DNA of 64,000 nt from NCBI GenBank assembly GCA_963931865.1, contig OZ007505.1, positions 2,589,694-2,653,693 of the forward strand, in the 5' to 3' direction. Positions 54,325 through 64,000 of this stretch are shown piece after piece. The position numbers and the translations under genes were made by a program. The notes beneath the pieces were generated by a model. The model was not told where the DNA came from, ran no database searches, and worked only from the letters and a program-made list of their open reading frames with translations. Positions within the stretch are counted from its first letter, which is position 1. Every line of letters begins with the position of its first letter. Source of the DNA: Axinella damicornis. Taxonomy: Eukaryota > Porifera > Demospongiae > Axinellida > Axinellidae.

Positions 54325-57300
54325 ATGACAGGACGCTTCACAACACCCACTGCACTGATCGTTTCTGCAGTGCTCCTTGCAGCTGCAGTACAAGGTATCT
54401 ATAGTTGAAACTGTACATACTACATTGGTTCTTGTGCAATAGCTAGGAGAGAATATTAGTGCTACCTTCTGTGCTAATGTCATCTATATCACTGTGTACC
54501 TTCCATCCTCAAACATAATGTCACTCCACTTCCATCAACATCCTCTTTCACCTCACTCCACATTCCAGTTGCTCCTCATAGCCTCGTTCTCAGAGCTTTG
54601 TTCTCCGAGCTCCATCAATGGGTTTGCAGAAGGATGGAATTTGGGTGGAAGCACCGGCATAGCCAGGGTGTAAAAGATGGTGTGACTTAGAAGAGGGATG
54701 AGCTGCCCCTGCCCCAAGGGATATTGAGATTCAGGTGCTCTTAGACTGTTTCTGATGGTGTTCATGCATCGTGAGCCTGGCTCGGTCTCCAACTTAGAGG
54801 AGCTATCACAGACACTTTTTGCTATCATTGGAACAGCCATGGCACCATAAAGAGTAGCAATGATGCCTGACTCAAGTTAGCTTAGGACACCTAGCGACAT
54901 GCGGTCGTTCTAGTAGATAGTAGTAAGGCTCACATGACTCGTGAGCATGGATACTAATGTTATTATCCATGCTCGGGAGTAAACATTGCATCTTGGCTAC
55001 GCCACTGGGACAACAAAGCTACACCTTCCCCCTCCACCTCCTCCCTCCCCCCTTGCCCCTCCCCACACACACATGCATATGCACAAAACAAATGGCATGT
55101 GCTCCACACATTCCATACACAATTAATTCCATGATCACTCCTTCACTTGGTGCTGGGCGCAGCATCCTTCCTTCTCACACTTCCTCCTTGTCCTCTCCCC
55201 TCACCACAGCACAACCACAACTTACCTCCTTCTCCTTGAATGTAACACCACCCGAACAGCTAACGTTAACCTTCACCACACAAGTCAATGCCTCATCATG
55301 TAACGTACAAGAACTAACACTCCAAAACTCTTCCGTGTTTACAAGTGGAGGGGCATATACACCACAGACGGGAAACTGCAGCTATGGCAGTGGCACAAAC
55401 ATCATTGGAATTAGTTTGAGCAGTTCAGATTGGGAAGCAATACAGGGCAATATCTATTTGGCCACGAGCAGCCTGAGCACATATCTATCAATGGGTTCAA
55501 ATTTCATAGATGATGTAAATGCTGCAAACAATCTTCCCATCAGCCCCAGCTCAGCACTGCAGGTTTTTGCATTTGTAGCCAACATCAATCCACCGTTGGT
55601 ACTCTGTAGCACTTTGGACCTCAACGGTGGTACTCTGGAGATTGTGCTGTCTGAAGGAGTACTTCTGAACCAATTTAATGTGTCAGGAATTAGCGTCAAC
55701 TTTTCTGCTGCAATGGAAGTTATATCTCTATCAGGTGCGGCTGGTGTTACCGCAGTGACTCTTAACAATCGTGTTGCTATATCACTCCTGAGTACCGACT
55801 TGAACACTCTGAAAACTACTGGTTCTTTTCCATTCACTTTGTCAATCGCAGCTGGCAGCTTCATTGATACTGACGGTCAGCAGAGCATGGTCCAGTCTGA
55901 GATTCCTGCCAACTTTGTACCAGATACCACTCGTCCACAACTGAATGAGTTTCAACTTGATCTTGATAGTGGTTCAGTTACTCTCCTGTTTAACGAACCT
56001 ATAAGAACTGGCTCCATAAACTTCAATGACATCTACATCACAAGCATGCTCCAAAACACCCCGGGAGGTTACCCCCTCTCAAATAGCAGTGTCTCCTCCA
56101 CTGCAAACTCCTTTACCCTTATTGTGGTCACCATGGCAACATCAGTCCTGAACGGTATCAGAGCTGACCCACAGGTGTGTACAAGCATTTCTGACTGCAT
56201 CGTGTTTCTTACCAACTCCAGCTTCATGGATGTCAGTGGGAACCCTCTAATCCCGTCGTCCCTCCTTCCCTCACACTTCATCGCTGACTCCACCCAACCC
56301 CAGCTTTTGTCCTTTACTCTTGACCTGAATACTGGAAATTTAGTCCTGACATTTTCAGAGGCTATGGATGCCACCAGCTTTGATTCACTTGGTGTAACAT
56401 TTTTTAGTTCTGGTAACAACCAAAGCCAGGGCGTTGTGCTGCGCGAAGCTGTGGTTTCAAGTGTGGTAGCATTTAATTCAGTGCTGATGAATACAGTGGG
56501 GTCTAATACATTAAACCAGTTGAAACGTCTTGTCTCAAATGGCACAGGTGGTATTTATCTGTCGATGCAAAACCTCACCATTTCTGATGCAGCTGGAAAT
56601 GTAGTAGTTCCAATTCCAGTCTCAAGTGCAATTATGGTATCGGTTTTCACTGCTGATACAACCCCTCCTGTGCTGCTGAGATTTACACCAAGCAGGCCCG
56701 ACCAAAGACAGCTAATTCTCCTCTTCGATGAGTATGTTGATGTCTCAACATGGGATGTCACTCGACTAACACTGACACTGACAACCGGCCAAGGAACATT
56801 CACTCATGGTTCATTCATGCAAGGAGTTATAACCACACCTGATTCTGATAATGTGACATTTGAGTTCAGCATGAATGAGTTTGTGTCTCCATTCTCAGAG
56901 CAGTTCACCGAAGCCTACAGTACAGGATCAATTTCACTGACAGCTTCTAGTGGTCTAGTGGAAGATTTTGGTGGCATTCCCTCAGTGGCAGTCACAACCC
57001 CCCTCATATTCAATGGTGCACAAGCTGACCTGATTCGACCCGGTTTATTGAGTTTCTTTCTGGATCTGAACAGCGGTGGGTTGCAGCTGACATTTTCCGA
57101 GACAGTAAGAGCACTATCAGTTGCTGGGAACACAAGGTTCCAAAACAGTGGGCACGCAGACCAACCACCAGCCCATGTGTACACTCTGACCAACAACGGC
57201 AGTTTTTCTCAGAATGTAACAACAGGACAGGTGCTGACATTCACGATAGCCACCTCTGACCTGAACAGTATTAAATTGAACCCATACTTAGCAACAGCTG

Positions 57301-60300
57301 TTGACAACACCTATCTCATTCTTCTGGAGACATTTGCAGAGGATATGGTTGGAAACCGGTTGATGGAACAGAATGCAACACAAGCTAGCAGTGTGGTTTC
57401 AGACACTATGGGCCCACAGGTTGTCAGCTTCAATCTAGATCTTGACTCAAACATATTGTCCCTCCAGATGAACGAGCCTGTGCAAATTTCAACATTTGAT
57501 GTGACACAAATCAGTCTAACAAACTCGAGCAACGCTGGTGAAAGTGAGCTCACACGGGTACGGTTAACAAGGGTGGAAGTGATCGCTACTGGGAATGTCA
57601 CATCATTCAGAGTACTGCTGGGGGTAAATGATACCATCAGCATCAAACGAGAACCACTCTGCTACACAGAAGTCAACTGCTTTGCCACTTTTGCTACACC
57701 TCTCATCAGAGACATCAGCAATAATCCTTCAGTAGAATCTGCTTCCCCGGTGCAAGTAACAACTCTCCTCTCTGATGTCACACCACCACGGTTGGTAGCT
57801 TTCCCAGAATTTGATCTCGATGCAGGTGCATTTACTTTTGTATTTTCAGAGCCCGTGAATGGATCCAGCACAGATTTCACTGATGTTCAATTTGGCAGTA
57901 CCCGTTCTAACCCTCCTATCAGTGTCACTCTGTCAGAGGGTTTCACCACCCCTGACAACATCAGGATAGATTTCCGCATGTCAAGGCAGGATCTAAATAT
58001 GCTAAAGCTTTATCCTGACCTCTGTACTCTTGCAATTAATTGTTGGGTCCGTCTTCCCTCGTTCTTCATCAGAGACATAGATGCAAACCCGTTTCTCCAC
58101 TCTAATTATGAGCCAGATGCCCAAGCCAGCTTCCATCAGCCTCTGACTTTCATTCCCGACACAACCCCTCCTGTGTTGGAGTCTTTCTCCATCAATATGA
58201 CACGGGGAGCTCTCACACTCTCCTTTACAGAAGTTGTAGCAGAGACATCTTTTGATCCTGCTGACATAACACTCCTAAATGCACCACTTGGAACCGTCTC
58301 CCGCACTCTTTCCCACCAATCTGCATACATGCGCTCAACCACAGGAACTGACATAACAGTTGATATCACTCTTTCTGATCTTAACTGGCTAAAATCTCAC
58401 AGTCTATACACATCACCTGCAGACTCCTACCTAACACTTGCGACTAGTTTGATAGATATTTCTGGCAACAGTTTCCAAAATATCACAACAAGCAATGCCA
58501 TGCAAACTGGAAGGTTCACTCCAGATATGGCTCAACCAAAACTATCCTCCTTTGATCTCTTCAACATTGACAACGGGTCATTCATCGTCACATTCAATGA
58601 ACCAGTGGATGCTAGTACGGTGAACGTTCGCATGATCACTCTGTTAGGTACATCCTCTGGGGTGCCCAGGTATACACTGTCAGGAGGGTCGGCGCAATCG
58701 CTCAATGAAAACAAGCTCTCCCTTTTGGTAACCCTCTCTCATGATGACAGAGTGCAGCTGAAGATAACTGCTGGTATTGCAACAGGCTACACGAGTACCT
58801 ACATTTCTGTGGCAGAGGGAATGGTGCAGGACACTACAGGCAATGCCAATGAAGCTGTACAAGCTACTCAACTTCTACAGGACGGCTTCATTTTAGATAC
58901 AAGTTTTGCTAGCCTTGTGAGTTTCAGTCTCGACCTCAATTTAGGCATTCTTATGTTCACTTTTGATGATGTCATCAATGCAAACAGCTTTGATCCTACG
59001 AAACTGACTATCCAAAGCAGTCCGAATTCTCAAACAATATCCTACACACTGACAGCACAGAGCAGAGTGTCCACCCCCAGCTCGGATATTATAGCAGTCT
59101 CAGTTCATGAACAAGACGTACATGCACTGCAACTAAATCTCCAGCTGGCTACTAATGCCTCAAACACATACCTCAGCTTCCCTTCCAATCTCACTACGGA
59201 CATCGAAGGAAAGAGTGTTATTGAAAGAACAAACAGCCAAGCAATCTCAGTATCAAACTACACTGAAGATGTCACAAGACCTGTTCTACGATCCTACCAG
59301 CTCGACATGGACACTGGACAAATCGACTTCACATTCTCAGAACCTGTCTTAGTGGCATCAGTGCGACCTGATGAAATAATGATCGAGAATAGTTTGAATA
59401 GATCGGCAGTCACATCCACACTTAGGTTGAATGGAAGTACCCTCAATTTGAGTGCTGCTACTTCTCTCACTGCTGCTGTACATATGAACTACAGCGATCT
59501 GAATATGTTGAAGAGTTTACGAGACTTGGCAACAGGAGTTACCAATACCTTCATCAGTTTTGGTAGCAGTTTTGCTGAAGATACAAATCGCAATATGATA
59601 GAACCAGCAACATTACTTAGAGTGGCTACATTCTTGCCGGATGTGACACAGCCGCAGTTGGTATACTTTGATGCAAACCTTAGGTCACTAGGAAGGCTTA
59701 CACTGCAGTTTTCAGAGGCTATATGGGTGACTGATACCACACAGGCGACCTTGGCTTTGCAGAACACTGCAAGCAACCCCTCCACTGTCATTACCCTTTC
59801 TAGTACAGAGACCATCACAATGACAGGACTAGACCAGTTTGAGATCACTCTGACCCCGGAACACACCAACCAGCTGTTGATCGATGCATCCATAGCTTTG
59901 AGTGTGGACTCGCTCTTCATCACAATTTCACAGGGTGGGGTGTTGGACTTCAACAGCAATCCTGTTGCAGTAGTTCCTTCCAATGCTGCACAGAGAGCTA
60001 GATACTTCTGTAAGTTTCACGTGCAGGTATTATTCATGTCTAATATGCACATAGAATAGTTGCAATGGGTATAGCTATATACAACAGAAACCTACACTGC
60101 AAAACAGTGCTGAATAACTGCTGTCCTGCAGTTTGAATCCTGGGGCAGTCAGTCCCTTGTTGAACTATATTGCTACGAACGTTGGCACACCATGCATGTT
60201 ATGTCACATTGTGTAACAGGATGTGTAACATGCTGTAACAGCAATGCTACTTGGAGTTCTTCACATATGGATGTACCTGCATATGCAAGTATTACAGTAA

Positions 60301-63220
60301 TGGAGCTGGGCTGTATTAATTTTGGTGTGTTAACGACCGAGTTTGATGGAGTTGATGTTCATATGAGGAAATCTGACCACATTAGCATACTATACCTGGT
60401 ATAGAGAAATGGCAACCTTAAATTTCCATAACTGACAAACACGTCATACATCTACACATTTATTTGACCTTGTCTCTCTCAATATGCAGACAAAGCATGC
60501 TTCAGCGACCTGTTGTACAACAACATTGTGAGAGGGACCTGTGACCCTTGTTCCAGTCTGTGTGTGGGTGGGTGCAGTGGACCAGCACCTACTGCCGGGG
60601 AGGGAGGATGTGATCATTGTGCCACCATTGTGCTTGATAGTGAGGTGAGTATACTGTGAAACAGACTACATAGTTCTGGAGGTATGAGCCTAAGTAGCTA
60701 CCTCACTACTGCAATTCACAGCAAAAAACGTACATGCAGTTGTTTGGATCGCTTAGCATGTTTAGGAGTCCTTGCAGGCTTCAGTGAACTGCCAATCATG
60801 CTCAATCAATTATGTGCATATAATATTATACTCTGTCTTGTAGGCTAATGGATAACAGTGCTCTAGTGGAGTTGATATATTTTGGTATAGACTTCATGCA
60901 GGAGAAATGACAACCTTTCCAGGATAATTATTAATGCATGGACAATAATTGAGGCCTTGACTTCTCTACATGGCAGCATGCGACTGTAATACCAGCATGC
61001 ATGGTGAAATGATTGAGGCGGATTCGTTGAACTGATTTACTGTAGTGTGCTCAACACACCTAACTGATCCTGCAGAATTAGTTACATATTTTTACTGAAG
61101 CCTCAAAAGGTACTGTTAAGGTCTTGACTTTGATTCAGATCAATAATGAATTCCTCTCACTTTTATTGCTATGTCTAGTATCCATGCAATGACAGATTAC
61201 TGCAATCTCTGTGACCACTGCATATGGGAAGATAATTATGCCAAAAATGGTCTTGATCACAGAGATGATGTTTGAGCAAATGAGCAATCACAGCAGGCAT
61301 TGAAATTTTCATGCTAACATAATCACCGTCACACCTTAATACCCCCAGCATCCACTTATTTCGGGAATTAGTTTATTACTCTTCTCCATGCAGCAAAACT
61401 GCCTCCTTGAAGGTACTAATTGTCCGACTGGTTACTTCAGCAGCACCAATGCAACCCTCGCCCTACCCAACCTTGTCCCCAATGGCACTATCTGCCAGGC
61501 ATGTGACGCTAACTGTTCTATCTGCACCGGACCAGATGTATCCAGCTGCCAGGCTTGTAAAACTGCCTTTTTACTAAAACAACGGAATGGTCCTATAGCA
61601 CAATGCCTTTCTGCATCTTCCTGTATGGGAATCCAATCTGATTTGTGCCAATTCTGTCATGTACAATGCAATGGTTGTTCAGGTCCTACAAACCAAGACT
61701 GTGTTGCTTGCCAAGAGAATTTCTTAGTGGTTGATGGCATACGGACGTGTGTTCAAAATTGCAGTGGTGGTGCCTACCTTGCCCGAAATGGTAATGGTGA
61801 TTATGAGTGCCAGGAGTGCCACAGACAGTGCATCGGTTGTATTGGGTCATCCAGCTATGACTGTGTACAGTGCCGCAGTGTGAATCACACAACAAATGGA
61901 ACAAGTGAATGTATCGAAACATGTCCTGATAATTTTTATGAATCTGCTCGATCCTGTCAGCCCTGCGATGACCAATGCATTGGCTGCAGTGGACCTACGA
62001 GTCAGAATTGCACAGCGTGTGTGGGGGACTCCATTGAAGTCGGTACTGGAGTTGCAGAGTGTGTGTCTGGATGTTCACTAGGCTTCAGGTTTAACGTTGC
62101 ATCTCAGCAGTGTGAACTGACAGAGTAAGTTTACATTTGTTTGTCAAAGATGTAATTACGTATGCATGTAGCTTATTCATATCACTCCCACCCTAAGCAG
62201 TATTTTGGCTATGACAATACGTCATGGTCCGCATATATGCATACATCATCCATGTGTACAAGACTACCAATTTTTTGGTGTAGCTAATAGCTAGCACATA
62301 AGCAGTCCCGATTCACTCTTGAATGCAAATTGGGGCATAATCCCACCAACCAATGGATTCACGAAACATTGTACGTATGTATTCTATTGAGATAGCTGCA
62401 TGCTTTAGACAGAATTCATACACTGGAAACAAATGCATGTAGCTATATACTGCATGCCTATTTGTTTACCTCATAAATCGAAATAGGCTCATTCCCAGGC
62501 CCGTGCTGTTCTTCATGCAACCGAAAACAGCACGGGCCTGGGAATGAGGCTACTGCATACTGGTAATGATAGTTAGCCCTGTGCAGTTTATACTCTGCGT
62601 AGCTACATGATTTTCTGCTCATATCTCAGGGAATACATGCTGATCATCATAGTGTGCAGTACAGTTGGTGGAGGGCTAGTTCTGATTCTGGTGGCAGTCC
62701 TTGCTTTATCGTGCTGTATCTACAAATGCCGCCAAAGGAGAAGCAAATCTTTAGTAAGTAGTTGAGTCAAACTATAGACGCATTATATAATTCTCAGGGT
62801 ATTGTTGTCCTGGGAGAAGCACTCAGGAAAGGTCTGTGAGGATTCTGATTACACCATTAGCTAGGTGATTTCCACTTGTACCTGAAAGCCGGTTTTTCTA
62901 GCCTCGTTCCCATGCCGTTCCCACCGCCAGTATTTCATTGCTTCCAGTATGAACTGGAAGCAATGAAATACTGGCGGTGGGAACGGCCTGGGAACGAGGC
63001 TAGGTTTTTCCCTAGCTGGCCTTATTTCCAGGATTGACTTCCACAAGTTTTACTCAGGCTACACAGCTAACATCTTTCATTGAATTAGCTATGTGGTTCA
63101 AACTTCCAACAGTGACATGCATGAGTATGTATTATCACCTTTGTGCTGTTTCCACCTGTGCAGAAGAGTGGTGTTCTTTTTATTCGGGCAACAGTTCGAG
63201 AAAATACAACAAAGTTTTAG
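54325..63220 (+). CDS. Type I membrane protein with ~13 SbsA/Ig-like repeats and furin-like repeats
   Basis: Predicted 1978 aa. Exons: 54325-54394, 55210-60009, 60490-60644, 61394-62124, 62630-62753, 63164-63220; phases close. Exon 1 is a signal peptide. The giant second exon encodes about 13 repeats of ~120 aa. Each opens like PQLLSFTLDLNTGNLVLTFSE and continues with beta-strand-rich sequence, a DLNxLK motif, an NTYLxL motif and a final DxxGN motif. This pattern resembles the SbsA/bacterial Ig-like fold, an assignment from memory of the consensus. Next come furin-like cysteine repeats (CxxC...C.GCSGP), one transmembrane helix in exon 5 (~1917-1946) and a short basic tail (about 30 aa). Many Asn-glycosylation sites occur. 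The layout fits a cell-surface adhesion or recognition protein. Exon 6 is assigned by phase and its early stop. Confidence 0.8.
62484..62552. mobile_element. Hairpin MITE
   Basis: TAGGCTCATTCCCAGGCCCG pairs with CGGGCCTGGGAATGAGGCTA, with further pairing of GTGCTGTT and AACAGCAC. It lies in an intron of the repeat-rich membrane-protein gene. Confidence 0.75.
62899..63002. mobile_element. 104-bp hairpin MITE with 8-9-bp flank repeat
   Basis: A long, near-perfect palindrome (TAGCCTCGTTCCCATGCCG ... CGGCCTGGGAACGAGGCTA). GGTTTTTC is present on both sides. It lies in the last intron of the repeat-rich membrane-protein gene. Confidence 0.8.
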
Positions 63221-63419
63221 ATTAGTATATAGCAGACAGACAGCCCCCTGCAATCTCACCTGGTTTCTAATAGTAGCTACAGTACAATAGCCATGTTATT
63301 TATCCAGCAGCAATGTTGTAGTTAATATACACCAAGCATATCTAGCTAGTTGGCATTCGTGGAAATATTGTTTGAGTATCAGTACGACGATCAGATTTTA
63401 GATCTATTACGAAGTGGTT

Positions 63420-63528
63420 ATTGGTCCAGCAGGAAGTAGGGCGATGGGTTAGGGCCAGGGCCAGTTCTGGATGCGCACGTTTCCAGTAGCTATACCTAAA
63501 GTACGTAGCTACTCCCTGCCTGACCAAT
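63420..63528. mobile_element. Short MITE related to the element at 641-1040
   Basis: The left end ATTGGTCCAGCAGGAAGTAG and the right end CTACTCCCTGCCTGACCAAT are imperfect inverted repeats. Their sequence matches the ends of the 400-bp element at the left of the window. Confidence 0.65.
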
Positions 63529-63764
63529 ATCCTTTTTGTTTTAGCATACACAATGCAAGGTGAGATGTTTTTGCTCATGATATTTTTCGTCAGAGTCAAA
63601 CAGTCTATACAATGGAAGTTCAATTGGAGGTTATTGGAGGAGGTCATTGATCTGAGGTGCCATTAGTATTTCACTAATATTAATACTACTAGCTAACTAT
63701 AGCTGTGCTTCATCCAAAACATGCATGGTAAACCAAGGATCTGGGTGCAGTCACTGCAGTGTTA

Positions 63765-63822
63765 TCTGGTTCACAGACCCAACCCTTAGCTACTCATGGG
63801 TTGGGTCTGGGAACCAGACTAG
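63765..63822. mobile_element. Hairpin MITE, TCTGGTTC variant
   Basis: CTGGTTCACAGACCCAACCC pairs with GGGTTGGGTCTGGGAACCAG. It lies about 115 bp upstream of the candidate start at 63936. Confidence 0.65.
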
Positions 63823-63854
63823 GTTTGTAATACCTACCTGTAATTTTACACCGG

Positions 63855-63935
63855 ACACAATGACGTCACATGTGCGATCGTATCGTATATATAGAGTTAT
63901 ATGGCAAAGGAAAACCAGAAGAACAAGTTGCTAGA
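63855..63935 (+). promoter_or_regulatory. Candidate promoter with CRE and TATA
   Basis: A perfect CRE (TGACGTCA, 63861-63868) stands about 20 bp before a TATA-like GTATATATAG (63886-63895). The ATG at 63936 follows at a spacing that leaves room for a transcription start near 63920. Confidence 0.45.
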
Positions 63936-64000
63936 ATGGCTTGTGTAACCTTTGCAGCGCTCCTGTCGCTGGCATCCCTGACTGCAATTGCATTTGCACA
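63936..64000 (+). CDS. Start of a gene with signal peptide, possibly a third receptor (partial)
   Basis: The ATG opens MACVTFAALLSLASLTAIAF, a typical signal peptide, and is cut by the window end. The bases before the ATG (AAAACCAGAAGAA) resemble those before receptor gene 1 (AAAACAAGGAGAA). The signal peptides also look alike (MAVLFAILISLAFPTMFA there). It may be another class C receptor paralogue, but 65 bases cannot prove this. Confidence 0.4.
   Translation, partial: MACVTFAALLSLASLTAIAFA

Noticed and set aside
55454..59983. Several minus-strand frames of 60-160 aa
   Set aside because: They lie antisense inside the 4.8-kb repeat exon, share its composition and show no start context, splice sites or domains.

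Overview
This is an animal (metazoan) nuclear window with intron-rich, GT-AG spliced genes, very many microsatellites and minisatellites, and short hairpin transposons. The gene set fits a sponge, most likely a demosponge: two class C (GABA-B-type) receptors, a kinase/coiled-coil/kelch protein, a cysteine-rich multi-pass membrane protein and a large repeat-built surface protein. The species call is an inference. All gene models below were spliced by hand from the sequence, by keeping reading phase across GT-AG junctions and comparing paralogues or remembered family members.

Layout, left to right. 1234-8243 (+) and 8816-16877 (-) are a tail-to-tail pair of GABA-B-like class C GPCR genes with almost the same exon plan. 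The last 65 bases (63936 onward) look like the signal peptide of another gene that resembles the first exon of the left receptor. 17448-18005 (-) is a one-exon isochorismatase-family hydrolase. It shares a 307 bp divergent promoter region with 18313-24801 (+), a PRDM9-type gene. That gene encodes an acidic motif shared with PRDM9, an SSXRD-like segment, a zinc knuckle, a complete PR/SET domain with all three catalytic tyrosines, and an array of nearly identical 84-bp C2H2 zinc fingers. It is the most exciting locus here: a candidate recombination-hotspot specifier in an early-branching animal.

26403-53801 (-) is one 27 kb gene of 29 coding exons, the orthologue of STK11IP (LKB1-interacting protein 1): N-terminal leucine-rich repeats, PH-like regions, a Cys4 motif and a very long serine-rich insert. 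Two other genes lie inside its introns: a single-exon kinase/coiled-coil/kelch gene on the same strand (34169-36559) and a two-exon multi-pass membrane protein on the opposite strand (45823-48230). A 523 bp divergent promoter region separates STK11IP from 54325-63220 (+). That last gene encodes a type I membrane protein with about 13 repeats of about 120 aa, cysteine-rich furin-like repeats, one membrane segment and a short tail.

Repeats are a main theme. A family of short perfect-hairpin elements (ends TAGCCTCGTTCCCAGGC or TAGTCTCGG...) recurs at least 14 times, and several copies have 9-bp target duplications. Other TIR elements sit at both window ends and inside a PRDM9 intron. Simple repeats (CA, TCCC, poly-C in transcript sense) are repeatedly placed directly upstream of 3' splice sites, where a polypyrimidine tract would be.
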